Position numbers and translations under genes: made by a program
Notes under the pieces: model-generated
The model's database searches: none
What the model was told of the DNA's origin: nothing
Seen by the model: only the letters and a program-made list of their open reading frames with translations
Shown here: in pieces, positions 8,303 through 17,555 of the stretch
Layout of the letters: each line of letters starts with the position of its first letter
How positions within the stretch are numbered: the first letter of the stretch is position 1
NCBI RefSeq assembly: GCF_003254565.1
Contig: NZ_QJRI01000182.1
Span: 124,001 to 188,000, forward strand
Source: Flavobacterium nitrogenifigens
GTDB lineage: Bacteria; Bacteroidota; Bacteroidia; Flavobacteriales; Flavobacteriaceae
Direction of reading: 5' to 3'
Length of the DNA stretch: 64,000 bases

Positions 8303-9558
8303 TGAAAGATATTATTTTAAAAGCCGAAAATATTTCGAAGCAATATCGTTTGGGAGAAGTTGGAACTGGAACTTTAAGTCATGATCTAAACCGTTGGTGG
8401 CATAAAATTAGAGGAAAGGAAAATCCATATTTGAAAATTGGAGAAACAAATGATCGTTCAACAAAAGGAACCTCTGATTATGTTTGGGCTTTACAGGACA
8501 TTAATTTTGAAGTTGAAAGAGGAGAAGTTTTAGGTATTATCGGAAAAAATGGTGCTGGAAAATCGACACTTTTAAAAATTCTTTCTAAAGTAACCGCTCC
8601 AACCACTGGTAGTATAAAATCTCGAGGACGTATAGCTTCATTGCTCGAAGTGGGTACAGGTTTTAATGGTGAAATGACCGGAAGAGAAAATATTTTTCTT
8701 AATGGAGCCATTTTAGGAATGACCAAAAAAGAAATTACATCAAAGCTAGATGAAATTATTGAATTTTCAGGTTGTGAGCGTTATATTGACACTCCTGTAA
8801 AAAGATATAGTTCTGGAATGACAGTTCGTTTAGCATTTGCGGTTGCTGCTTTTTTAGAACCAGAAATTTTGGTGATAGATGAGGTTTTGGCGGTTGGAGA
8901 TGCTGAATTTCAGAAAAAAGCTATTGGAAAGATGCAAGACATATCCCGTGAAGGTGGACGAACCGTTTTGTTTGTCAGTCATAATATGGCTGCAGTTAAG
9001 CAATTGTGTACTAAGGGAATTGTGATGGAGAACGGAAAAGTTGTTTTTGAAGGAAGTATAGATGCTGTTATAGATGAGTATTTCAATGAAGATCAACTCG
9101 CTAATGATGGAAAAAGAACCGAAATCAATAATGATTCATCAGGTTTTTTTACAAGATGGTTTATTGGAGATTCTAATTTATTTAGTATTTCTTCTGATGA
9201 AAAAGAAAGTATTTGTTTTGAATTTAATTCAAATGAGGATTTTAGTAATTGTGAATTAGGGCTTGTTATCAGGAATTTTGAAGGAAAAATTATGCTCGGA
9301 TGCAATAGTCGTGATTATGAAGGAGATTATTTTGACATAAAAAAAGGAAATCAAGTTTTTAAGTTTGAGTTAATCTTGCCAGTTATAGATGGAAAGTATG
9401 AAATTGATATTGCATTGGTAAGTAATAATACTATAATAGATCAATGGGTGTCAGAAACAAATTTAATTGTTAAAAATAAATTTGAATCTGTGCTTGATAG
9501 GAAATGGAGAGGAGAGTTAAATTTAAAAACATCTTTTAGATATGATGAACTTTCTTAA
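8302..9558 (+). CDS. wzt: O-antigen/polysaccharide ABC transporter ATPase with C-terminal carbohydrate-binding domain (Wzt)
   Basis: The N-terminal ABC domain has Walker A GKNGAGKST at residues 81-89, signature YSSGMTVRLAFAVA, and Walker B ILVIDEVLAVGD followed by the switch-region SHN motif. Residues from about 275 to 418 form a beta-rich extension like the Wzt C-terminal domain that recognises the modified non-reducing end of the glycan before export. This implies that a terminal cap, for example a methyl, acyl or special sugar, is needed for export. FkbM, acetyltransferase and MBOAT genes nearby are candidates for making it. It overlaps the next gene by 17 bases. Confidence 0.92.
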   Translation: MKDIILKAENISKQYRLGEVGTGTLSHDLNRWWHKIRGKENPYLKIGETNDRSTKGTSDYVWALQDINFEVERGEVLGIIGKNGAGKSTLLKILSKVTAPTTGSIKSRGRIASLLEVGTGFNGEMTGRENIFLNGAILGMTKKEITSKLDEIIEFSGCERYIDTPVKRYSSGMTVRLAFAVAAFLEPEILVIDEVLAVGDAEFQKKAIGKMQDISREGGRTVLFVSHNMAAVKQLCTKGIVMENGKVVFEGSIDAVIDEYFNEDQLANDGKRTEINNDSSGFFTRWFIGDSNLFSISSDEKESICFEFNSNEDFSNCELGLVIRNFEGKIMLGCNSRDYEGDYFDIKKGNQVFKFELILPVIDGKYEIDIALVSNNTIIDQWVSETNLIVKNKFESVLDRKWRGELNLKTSFRYDELS

Positions 9559-10165
9559 AAGAAAAATGGTTAACTACTTGTCAACATTTTTTCAGAAAAT
9601 TGAGCCTAAATATTATAATCAAAATAACTCTTTAGGAATTAAAGTAGGCATAAATTCTTTTTTTGAAAAACCTAAAATTTTGGATGGGGCAGAATATATA
9701 GAAATAAAAGATAATTCAAGTATAGGACATACCGCGTGGCTTGCGGCATTTGATAAGTATTTAAATCAATCATTTAGTCCTAGAATAATTATTTCAAATA
9801 ATGTAAGGATTGGTAATTATGCATGTATTACTGCAATAGATGAAATATTAATTAATGACGGATGTTTAATTAGTGAATATGTATACTTATCAGATCATTA
9901 TCACGATTTTGATCCTACTATAGATTTGCCACTAAAGGATCAGCCTCTTTTGTCAAAAGGGAAAATTGAAATAGGAAAAAATACTTTTATTGGTTATAGA
10001 GTAACTATATTATCAGGAGTTAAACTAGGTAAGAATTGTGTTGTTGGAGCACATTCAGTAGTAACTAAATCTTTTCCTGATTATTCTATGATCGCGGGAT
10101 CTCCGGCAAGATTAATAAAAACTTATGATTTTAATAGTAGATCTTGGAAAAATGAAATTAATTAA
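9542..10165 (+). CDS. Hexapeptide-repeat acyl/acetyltransferase (WcaF/CapG-like)
   Basis: This protein (207 aa) is a left-handed beta-helix acetyltransferase: imperfect [LIV]GxxxX hexads run through IGNYACITAIDEILINDG, then LSDHYHDFD with the likely catalytic His, then GKIEIGKNTFIGYRVTIL and the closing VGAHSVVTKSFPDYSMIAGSPA. It is expected to O-acetylate a sugar in the cytoplasm with acetyl-CoA before export. Two ATG codons (9542, 9545) are adjacent; either may be used. It overlaps wzt by 17 bases and the methyltransferase by 14 bases. The sugar acceptor is unknown. Confidence 0.85.
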   Translation: MMNFLKRKMVNYLSTFFQKIEPKYYNQNNSLGIKVGINSFFEKPKILDGAEYIEIKDNSSIGHTAWLAAFDKYLNQSFSPRIIISNNVRIGNYACITAIDEILINDGCLISEYVYLSDHYHDFDPTIDLPLKDQPLLSKGKIEIGKNTFIGYRVTILSGVKLGKNCVVGAHSVVTKSFPDYSMIAGSPARLIKTYDFNSRSWKNEIN

Positions 10166-10946
10166 AAAGAGAATAAAAAAAATTCTTGAATTTAGAAAAT
10201 ATAAATTTTTGGGTCTTTCGTACAATGAGTTTTCTGAATTGAAAAAGGGATCTATAAAGAATACATCGATATTATTTGGTAAAGAAATAAAGATTACGGA
10301 TTCATTTTGGTATTTACATAGTCTTAATGAGCTATTTATAGAAGAGGTTTATAAATTTACTGCCAATAACAATAAACCTAAAATTATAGACTGCGGTTCG
10401 AATATTGGATTAAGTATTATTTACTTTAAAAGGCTTTTTCCAGAATCTGAAATAATTGCGTTTGAACCTGATAATGATATCTTTAGTATTTCTGAATATA
10501 ATTTAAATCAGTTTAATATTAATGACGTAAAACTTTATCAAAAGGCAGTTTGGATTAACGACGAACCTTTGGTTTTTTCTAAAAGAGGTTCTTTAGGAGG
10601 CCACATAGTTGAGGAAAAAGCAGAGAATACAATCGGGATAGAAACTGTGCGTTTAAAAGATTTTTTACATGAAAAAATTGATTTCTTAAAAATTGACATT
10701 GAAGGCCCGGAATATGAGATCTTGAAAGATTGTTGTGATTCATTAAAAAACGTGGAAAATATTTTTGTCGAATATCATAGTTTTGCCGAAAATCCTCAGA
10801 TGATAGGTGAATTGTTAATAATATTAAAAAATGCTGGTTTCAAAGTATACATAAAAGAAGCTTGGGAAAATATGAAAAATCCATATAAAGAAAAAAGAGG
10901 ATCTTATTTTGATTTGCAATTAAATATATTTGGATATAGACTATAA
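10152..10946 (+). CDS. FkbM-family SAM-dependent methyltransferase
   Basis: This is a Rossmann methyltransferase (264 aa from this start). The SAM-binding motif is IIDCGSNIGLSIIYFKRLFP, followed by the acidic IIAFEPDNDIF and later DFLKIDIEGPEYEILKD, which is diagnostic of the FkbM family (O-methylation of sugars and other hydroxyls). The frame is open from 10125, but the ATG at 10152 (MKLIKKRIKK) is preferred because it overlaps the upstream stop by only 14 bases. Methyl caps often end O-chains exported by Wzm/Wzt, so it may make the signal read by the Wzt C-terminal domain; this is inference. Confidence 0.85.
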   Translation: MKLIKKRIKKILEFRKYKFLGLSYNEFSELKKGSIKNTSILFGKEIKITDSFWYLHSLNELFIEEVYKFTANNNKPKIIDCGSNIGLSIIYFKRLFPESEIIAFEPDNDIFSISEYNLNQFNINDVKLYQKAVWINDEPLVFSKRGSLGGHIVEEKAENTIGIETVRLKDFLHEKIDFLKIDIEGPEYEILKDCCDSLKNVENIFVEYHSFAENPQMIGELLIILKNAGFKVYIKEAWENMKNPYKEKRGSYFDLQLNIFGYRL

Positions 10947-11953
10947 TGAAAATTGCATTTACTATTTGTTCAAATAACTATCTGGCACAAGCTAAGATAT
11001 TGGAATATTCATTGTTAGAAAAAAATTCAGATTACAAATTTATAATTGGTTTATGCGATGAATTTTCAGAAGATATTGACTACTCTTTTTTGGAGAATAT
11101 AGAAATTATTCCCGCTTCTCAATTTGGTATTTATTGTTTTGATGAAATAATAAAAAAATATGATATTGTAGAATTAAACACCTCAATTAAAGCTTCGTTT
11201 TTTAAGTATTTAATCAGTAAATATGAAAATCTTGAAACAATCATTTATTTTGATCCAGATATTCAAATTTTCAATAAGTTAAGTTTATTAGAAAAATATT
11301 TAAAAGAATATGATATTTTATTAACACCTCATATTCTAAATCCAATAGGTGTAGATGATTTTTCTCCGGCAGAAAGTTCATTTTTAAATTACGGGATATA
11401 TAATTTAGGATTCTTAGCCCTGAATCCGAAAAGCCAAAATGCGAGGGATTTACTTGATTGGTGGGAAGATAAAACATTAAAAATTGGTTTTAGCCAAGTT
11501 TCTAATGGGTTATTTGTAGATCAATTATGGATTAATTTGGTGCCAATTTTTTTTAATAAGGTTAAGGTTTTAGATGAATATGGTTTTAATGTCGCGCCAT
11601 GGAATCTACATGAAAGAAACTTAATAGTTAAGATTAATGATGAATATATAATGAATGATAATTCTAAATTAGTATTTTATCATTTTAGCTCATATAACTA
11701 TACAAAACCAGAAGTATTTTCTAAACATTATGATAGATACAATTCTGTTACATTGTCGAAAGAAGTTTATGAATTATATAGCCAATACCATAATAAATTA
11801 ATTCAAAACAAAATCGATTATTTTTCAGAAATTAAATGCTTTTACTCTAAAGAAGAAGTAAAAGTAGTAGTTAAAAAAAAGAGTGTCTTAAAAGTTTTAA
11901 TATATAATATCATACCACCTTTCTTTATTAAACTTGTGAAAAAAGTATTTTAA
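10946..11953 (+). CDS. Nucleotide-diphospho-sugar (GT-A, GT8-like) glycosyltransferase
   Basis: This protein (335 aa) starts like GT-A enzymes that scan from the N terminus (MKIAFTICSNNYLAQAKILE) and has a clear DxD-type metal motif in IIYFDPDIQIF. A conserved DQLWINLVPIFF and VFYHFSSYNY near the end resemble GT8-related putative glycosyltransferases found next to FkbM genes. It starts on the last base of the FkbM gene, so the two are translationally coupled. The donor and acceptor are not predictable. It carries a basic C-terminal tail with a hydrophobic patch that may associate with the membrane. Confidence 0.75.
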   Translation: MKIAFTICSNNYLAQAKILEYSLLEKNSDYKFIIGLCDEFSEDIDYSFLENIEIIPASQFGIYCFDEIIKKYDIVELNTSIKASFFKYLISKYENLETIIYFDPDIQIFNKLSLLEKYLKEYDILLTPHILNPIGVDDFSPAESSFLNYGIYNLGFLALNPKSQNARDLLDWWEDKTLKIGFSQVSNGLFVDQLWINLVPIFFNKVKVLDEYGFNVAPWNLHERNLIVKINDEYIMNDNSKLVFYHFSSYNYTKPEVFSKHYDRYNSVTLSKEVYELYSQYHNKLIQNKIDYFSEIKCFYSKEEVKVVVKKKSVLKVLIYNIIPPFFIKLVKKVF

Positions 11954-12015
11954 GTAAATAATTGAAATTTCAAGTTCATAGCATTATAATTAAATATATA
12001 TATCATAATTTAAAA

Positions 12016-12900
12016 ATGAATTATCCCAAAATATCAATAGTAACACCATCTTACAATCAAGGTCAATATCTTGAGGATACTATTTTATCTGTTTTAGGAC
12101 AGCGTTATCCTAATTTAGAATATTTGATTTATGATGCGGCAAGTACAGATAATTCAGTTGAAATAATCAAAAAATACGAGAAAGAACTAACTTATTGGGT
12201 TTCTGAAAAAGACAAAGGACAGGCAGATGCAATAAATAAAGGTTTTAACAGAGCAACTGGTGAAATTTTAATGTGGCTGAATAGTGATGATGTTTTAATG
12301 CCAAATATTTTGAATTTTATTGCAACCCAATATAATGAAAAAGGAGATGGGATTTATTTTGGAAATTGTCTCCATTTTGAAGAAAAAAATAATGGCATTT
12401 TGGTTGCACGAGGTAGCAATGTAGCGGCTTCTTTCAATTCCATTCCGTTAGAATTGGCAGATACTATCATTCAACCATCTTCTTTTTGGAGTAGGAAAGT
12501 GTGGTTCGAAACGGGAATTTTGAATATTGATCTTAATTTTGGTTTTGATTGGGAATGGTTTCTTCGTGCCAAACAAAATAATATTTCTTTTTATCCTTTA
12601 CACAAGTCCATTTCGTTATATCGCATTCATGAAGAACATAAAAGTGGTGTTGGCGGAAGAAAAAGACAAGAAGAGTTATTGAAAATTTATAAGCTTTATA
12701 ATAACAGATATGCGAACTTATATGAGTATATAATAAATGAGAATTTTAGTTTTAGCTTAGGAGAAAGAGTAGTTTTTCGCGTTTTAAAATTAATATATGG
12801 AAAACAGCTTACAAGAACTCATTTCCTAAGAAAGATTAAAAGCAAAAAATATAAGGAATATACCGCAAGAGAGATTGATATTATAAAATCGATGTTATAA
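12016..12900 (+). CDS. Family 2 glycosyltransferase
   Basis: GT2 enzyme (294 aa from this start). The N terminus KISIVTPSYNQGQYLEDTIL, then DAASTDNSVEIIKKY, KGQADAINKGFNRATGE and the metal-binding WLNSDD are classic for the GT-A fold. The later FDWEWFLRAKQ segment fits the catalytic-base region. The frame stays open to 11962 through a TTG, but the ATG at 12016 puts the GT2 strand at the normal distance from the N terminus and is preferred. It adds one sugar of the repeat unit; the sugar is unknown. Confidence 0.88.
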   Translation: MNYPKISIVTPSYNQGQYLEDTILSVLGQRYPNLEYLIYDAASTDNSVEIIKKYEKELTYWVSEKDKGQADAINKGFNRATGEILMWLNSDDVLMPNILNFIATQYNEKGDGIYFGNCLHFEEKNNGILVARGSNVAASFNSIPLELADTIIQPSSFWSRKVWFETGILNIDLNFGFDWEWFLRAKQNNISFYPLHKSISLYRIHEEHKSGVGGRKRQEELLKIYKLYNNRYANLYEYIINENFSFSLGERVVFRVLKLIYGKQLTRTHFLRKIKSKKYKEYTAREIDIIKSML

Positions 12901-12941
12901 AATGTCATTTCCTTTTCAAAAAAACTTAAGATTTATAATAA

Positions 12942-13721
12942 ATGCCTAAAATAACTATCATAACAATCAATTATAACAATCTCGGTGGTTTAAAAAGAAC
13001 TGTAGAAAGTGTAGTCAATCAAACTTGGAAAGATTTTGAATATATTGTTATCGATGGTGGTTCTACAGATGGTAGTGTTGGATATATAGAAAGCCAAACT
13101 AAATATATTGATTATTGGGTTAGCGAACCTGACAAAGGTATCTATAATGCAATGAACAAAGGAATAGTGAAAGCAAAAGGGGACTATGTAATATTCTTAA
13201 ATAGTGGAGATCATTTTTTTGATAATACAGCGCTTGACAAAAATCATAGTTTTATTAAAGCAAAAGATTTCATTTATTTTAATCTAAATATAATTGATGA
13301 CTCAAAGTCAATAATCCGTAAATACCCTGAAAAATTATCGTTTTCGTATTTGTATAATGATACATTACCTCATCCGGCTACATTTATACGAAGATATTTA
13401 TTTGAAGAAAAAGGTCTTTATGATGAAAGTTTAAAAATTGTGTCAGATTGGAAGTTTTTTATTGAAAATATTTGTAAAAATAATTGTTCTTATCTAAAAG
13501 TTGATGAAACATTATCGACCTTTTATTTGGATGGACTTAGTTCAGATATGGAAAATAAAAGCGTAATTTTTTCTGAAAAACAGTTTGTTTTAGAATCTGG
13601 TTTTTCTGCATATATACAAGATATGATACATTTGAAGGAATTTGAAGATGTAGTATCAAATCTAAAAAAATCTAAAAAAATACAATTGCTAATTAAATTA
13701 GGGTTGTTAAGCAAATTTTAA
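12942..13721 (+). CDS. Family 2 glycosyltransferase (WcaA/PgaC-like short form)
   Basis: This short GT2 (259 aa) has KITIITINYNNLGGLKRTVE, DGGSTDGSVGYIE, EPDKGIYNAMNKGI and FLNSGDHFF, where the metal motif is SGD rather than DxD, a known variant of colanic-acid-type GT2 enzymes. SDWKFFIENI lies at the expected distance for the C-terminal active-site part. It sits between two other GT2 genes, 4 bases before the next one. The sugar specificity is unknown. Confidence 0.88.
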   Translation: MPKITIITINYNNLGGLKRTVESVVNQTWKDFEYIVIDGGSTDGSVGYIESQTKYIDYWVSEPDKGIYNAMNKGIVKAKGDYVIFLNSGDHFFDNTALDKNHSFIKAKDFIYFNLNIIDDSKSIIRKYPEKLSFSYLYNDTLPHPATFIRRYLFEEKGLYDESLKIVSDWKFFIENICKNNCSYLKVDETLSTFYLDGLSSDMENKSVIFSEKQFVLESGFSAYIQDMIHLKEFEDVVSNLKKSKKIQLLIKLGLLSKF

Positions 13722-13725
13722 ATTA

Positions 13726-14565
13726 ATGAAGAATCCATTAATTTCCATAATCGTTCCATGTTATAATCAAGCTCAGTATCTTGATGAATGCTTAGAATCG
13801 GTTTTAAATCAGGAATATAAAAGTTGGGAATGTATAATAATAAATGATGGAAGCCCTGATAATTGTCACGAAGTTGCTGATAAATGGCTTCAGAAAGATT
13901 CACGATTTAAATACATAGAAAAAGAAAATGGAGGTGTAAGTCAGGCAAGAAATATAGGTATAGATCAAGCCACAGGTGAATTTATTTTGCCTTTAGATGC
14001 AGATGATAGAATTGGGAATACTTACACAGAAAAAGGGATTAAAGCCTTTCTAGAAAATACACTATTAAAAGTAGTTTATTGTAATGCAGAAAAATTTGGT
14101 GAAGAAATTGGAACATGGAACCTGTCAGATTTTTCTCTTAAAAAACTCTCGTCAGATAATATTATTTTTTGCTCTGCAATTTATAGAAAGTCAGACTGGG
14201 AGAGTATTGGCGGATATGACGAAAATATGATTTCTGGTTTAGAAGATTGGGAATTTTGGATTGCGTTGCTAAAGAATAATGGCAGTGCTTTACGAATTAA
14301 CGATACTGGATTTTATTATAGAATAAAATCGAAATCAAGGCAGCAAGATTTGAAAACATCAGATAAAAAAAAGCTGTTTGAGTACTTAAGTATTAAACAT
14401 GCTGATTTTTTTGTTTCGCAAAAAGGTTCGTTTATGTATTTGTCAGATGTAATCAATATGAATAAAACAGATTTTGATAATAAACTCAAAAGCGAAAAAT
14501 TTGTTTTTAAGCTCTTTATTAAAACAGTAATTAATTTCTTTAAATCAAAAGTAGGTATAAAATAA
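13726..14565 (+). CDS. Family 2 glycosyltransferase
   Basis: GT2 enzyme (279 aa): PLISIIVPCYNQAQYLDECL at the start, NDGSPDNCHEVADKW, GVSQARNIGIDQATGE, the DxD motif in LPLDADDRIG, and LEDWEFWIALLK as the probable catalytic-base region. The C-terminal 50 residues are basic and hydrophobic, possibly for membrane association. It lies 4 bases after the preceding GT2 gene. A 69-base spacer without visible features follows. Confidence 0.88.
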   Translation: MKNPLISIIVPCYNQAQYLDECLESVLNQEYKSWECIIINDGSPDNCHEVADKWLQKDSRFKYIEKENGGVSQARNIGIDQATGEFILPLDADDRIGNTYTEKGIKAFLENTLLKVVYCNAEKFGEEIGTWNLSDFSLKKLSSDNIIFCSAIYRKSDWESIGGYDENMISGLEDWEFWIALLKNNGSALRINDTGFYYRIKSKSRQQDLKTSDKKKLFEYLSIKHADFFVSQKGSFMYLSDVINMNKTDFDNKLKSEKFVFKLFIKTVINFFKSKVGIK

Positions 14566-14634
14566 CAGCCTCTTTTCATGAAATTGTAAAACATTTTACC
14601 TCTTTTAATTAATAATCAGATTATTTTATAATAA

Positions 14635-15573
14635 ATGCTTGCCATCGTGATTCCATATTTTAAATTATCTTTTTTTAAGTTTACGCTAGATTCACTAGCT
14701 GCACAAACAGATAAAAGATTTGCAGTTTATATAGGAGATGATGCAAGTTCCGAGAATCCGAATGAATTATTAGAAAAATATAAAGGATTATTTAATTTCA
14801 AGTATCAATATTTTGAAAAAAACTTAGGAAGTGATTCATTGGTTATGCAATGGAACCGTTGCATAGCTTTGACTGAAAATGAAGAATGGATTATGATTCT
14901 TGGAGACGATGATATTCTTAGTAAAAATGTTGTAGGAGATTTTTATAAAAATATTGATGAAATTAAAAGTATAAATAGCTCAGTAATTAGATTTTCCAGT
15001 GGCAGAATAGATGAATTTAATAATTTAACCTCAGAAATTTTTTATCACCCTAAAACTGAAAAACCTTCCAATTTTTATTATAGAAGGCATAAAGGATTAA
15101 CCAGAAGTTCTTTGTCAGAACATATTTTTTCAAAAAAACAATATCTGCAGTTTGGTTTTAGAAATTATCCATTAGCGTGGCATAGTGATGACATTGCTTG
15201 GATTGATTTTAGTGATAATAATATAATTTTTAATATAAATTCAAGTATTGTTTATGTTCGAGTTTCTACTTTAAGTATTACTGGCCAAGATCGCAATGTA
15301 GAAAAGAAAAAAATAGCTGAATTATTTTTTTTTAGAGATTTGATCAATGAAAAATTCGATTTGTTTGAAAAAAAACAAAAGCTTGATTTTTTAATACACT
15401 ATGAAGTAATTATAAAAAGAAGGCAAAAAGCAAAATTGAAAGAATGGTTTTTTTTGTTTAAAAAATACATGCAAATAGGTTCTTTAGCCTCATTTCTGCA
15501 ATTCATGAAACGTTTCTTAAAATATTACTTAAAATTATTGTTTCTAAATTATACGCACTCGTTGGCTGTTTAA
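14635..15573 (+). CDS. Family 2 glycosyltransferase
   Basis: GT2 enzyme (312 aa) with MLAIVIPYFKLSFFKFTLDS, GDDASSENPNELLEKY, the QWNRCIALTENEEW segment and the metal motif ILGDDDILSKN. A strongly basic C-terminal tail (KRRQKAKLKEW onward) probably lies at the membrane. It is the last intact gene before a decayed glycosyltransferase. The sugar is unknown. Confidence 0.85.
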   Translation: MLAIVIPYFKLSFFKFTLDSLAAQTDKRFAVYIGDDASSENPNELLEKYKGLFNFKYQYFEKNLGSDSLVMQWNRCIALTENEEWIMILGDDDILSKNVVGDFYKNIDEIKSINSSVIRFSSGRIDEFNNLTSEIFYHPKTEKPSNFYYRRHKGLTRSSLSEHIFSKKQYLQFGFRNYPLAWHSDDIAWIDFSDNNIIFNINSSIVYVRVSTLSITGQDRNVEKKKIAELFFFRDLINEKFDLFEKKQKLDFLIHYEVIIKRRQKAKLKEWFFLFKKYMQIGSLASFLQFMKRFLKYYLKLLFLNYTHSLAV

Positions 15574-15594
15574 CAAATATCAGTATGAAAATTT

Positions 15595-16549
15595 TATTAG
15601 TCTCCATGCGGTCGATTCATGTAATTTATTGGTTAGAAATAAAGGATACAAATTATAAATTGTATTGGTTTAATATATTGTAAAGAAGAGAAATTAGAAA
15701 CTTTTGATTCTATATGACAATTTAGTGAATAGCAAAAAAGAAAACTGTCTCCTATGAAAGGAGAATATTTTTTGAGTAAAAGAAACCTTAATTTATGCGA
15801 AAAAATTCTTCCTTATTTAGAAGTAACAGCAAATGAGCTTAAAAAAATCATTTAGAAAAGTTTTGAAATGCAGGGCTGTTCTTACTCGATTTTAAAAAGG
15901 ATGAATAAATTCAAAAAAAAAATCGTATTGTGAAATAATTTGTTTTAAGACTTTAAAAATCATAGTCTTATAATTAGAACGTTTTAAAAAGAGTTAATTT
16001 TCTATATGCTGATTGTGAACGAGATTTTGAAATAGTCAAAGAACTAGGATTTAAAAATAGTTATTTAGGAGTAATTTCTAGAGGAATAGAATTTAAATTG
16101 GAAGAATTGCAATCTTTAAAAGAACCCATTTTAGAGAGAAAAATAATTTTAGTAAAAGGCTATCAGCATATTTTTTGGAGAGGTCTAAACGTTATTAAAG
16201 CAATAAAAATTATTGGTTTGGCTAATCTGAATTGTCAAGTAGTGATTTCTGGAGCTCATAGTTCAGTTATGAATTATGTTAAAGATAAAATTTAGATATT
16301 AAAACCTATTCTCGTAATAAGCGTAGACATGAAGAGGTTTTAAAACTTGTGGTTAAATCTTTACTTTATATCGGTAATAATATTTCTGCTGTAGAAGGTC
16401 TACATTTGAAAGAATTGCCCCAAAATTCTATTAGTTAGTTGTTTACGGAGAAGATCTTTAAAAAGCTTTTTTACAGTAAACAATTTTATAATTATGCTTT
16501 AAGAAAAAAAGGTATTTTGAAAGAGAAATTAAAAACATTTTGGTACTAA
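15595..16549 (+). pseudogene. Decayed family-4-type glycosyltransferase, paralogue of the gene at 17556
   Basis: About 950 bases without an intact gene align in pieces to the glycosyltransferase at 17556. The start MKILLVSMRSIHVIYW matches its MKILMVAIPNHHFFQW and stops after about 30 codons. FEMQGCSYSIL matches FEMKLAGMPIL. YADCERDFEIVKELGFKN matches VTDCKRDYKIACENGFKN and continues in one frame through KIILVKGYQHIF (paralogue: NIILIKGYEDGV) to a stop at 16295. A frame change then gives KSLLYIGNNISA, matching KSIIHIGNSISD. Several stops, frameshifts and internal deletions are present. The longest surviving piece (about 16098-16295) is a fragment and not a separate gene. This explains the one long gap in the glycosyltransferase array. 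Confidence 0.88.
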
Positions 16550-16567
16550 ATAAAAAAAAAGTCTAGA

Positions 16568-17545
16568 ATGATAAATGCAGATAATAAGATAATGGAGCCA
16601 ATTATTTCCATAATCATGCCTATTTTTAATAGAGGTAATTTGATTGCCGAAACACTAGATTCAATAAAGAATCAAACTTATACTTTATGGGAATGTATTA
16701 TCATCGATGATGGGAGTACTGATAATACGATAGAAATTCTTAAAAGATACCAGAAAGAAGACAACAGATTTAAATTTTTTGTCAGGCCTAATAATATGCC
16801 AAAAGGGCCTAGCTCTTGTAGAAATTTTGCCTTTGAAAAAGCTCTAGGAAGTTATATACAGTTTTTTGATAGCGATGATATTATGCATCAAGATCATTTA
16901 AATCTTAAAATAAACGCTATTAAAGATTCAGATTTAGTGGTTTGTAAATTAAAAGATTTTGAGAAGCAATTTGATGAAAAAGATTTTTTGTTGGATACTG
17001 TTCCTAATATAAGCTATCAGAATCTATTTGAAGATTTTGTTTCGGGCATATTTCCTATGATGATGGTTGCTCCAATGTGGAAAAAAAAATCATTACAGCC
17101 TTACATGCCAATTAGAGAAGATTTACATATTCTTGAAGATTATGAATTGTATGCAAGAGCATTATTCGAACCAAAGAAAATTTCAATTATAAATGAAATT
17201 TTGATTCTTTATAGAATGGGTTTAAGCTCATCTACAAACTCATTTTACAGCAATATTGATTACGGATTAGAGTCCTATCTTGAAGCCAAAAGAACGGTTT
17301 TAAAATTAACTACTTCAAAACCTGTTAGATTATGTATTTTAAAAATGACTTTAGGTTTCTTTAGAATGGGACTAGCGCAACAAAAATATGAAGGATGTCA
17401 AAAATGTATCGATTTTATTAAACAAGAAAGATTGCTTTATTCTATCAAATTAAAAATCCAATTTTTGCGAATTCAGTTTTTTTATTTCGTTTTTAAATTA
17501 ATAAAACGTGGTGATACACGCTTCAAGCCATTATTAAAATTATAA
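16568..17545 (+). CDS. Family 2 glycosyltransferase
   Basis: GT2 enzyme (325 aa): ISIIMPIFNRGNLIAETLDS, IDDGSTDNTIEILKRY, GPSSCRNFAFEKALGSY and the metal motif FFDSDDIMHQDH. HILEDYELYARAL corresponds to the catalytic-base region. The ATG at 16568 gives a ten-residue leader; a second ATG at 16598 is also possible. The C terminus is basic and hydrophobic. It directly follows the pseudogene and precedes that pseudogene's intact paralogue by about 10 bases. Confidence 0.88.
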   Translation: MINADNKIMEPIISIIMPIFNRGNLIAETLDSIKNQTYTLWECIIIDDGSTDNTIEILKRYQKEDNRFKFFVRPNNMPKGPSSCRNFAFEKALGSYIQFFDSDDIMHQDHLNLKINAIKDSDLVVCKLKDFEKQFDEKDFLLDTVPNISYQNLFEDFVSGIFPMMMVAPMWKKKSLQPYMPIREDLHILEDYELYARALFEPKKISIINEILILYRMGLSSSTNSFYSNIDYGLESYLEAKRTVLKLTTSKPVRLCILKMTLGFFRMGLAQQKYEGCQKCIDFIKQERLLYSIKLKIQFLRIQFFYFVFKLIKRGDTRFKPLLKL

Positions 17546-17555
17546 TTATTATTTG

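Noticed and set aside
16098..16295. Open frame of 65 codons in the glycosyltransferase gap
   Set aside because: Its product aligns to the middle of the GT4 protein at 17556 and is flanked by other fragments of the same protein. It is part of the pseudogene.
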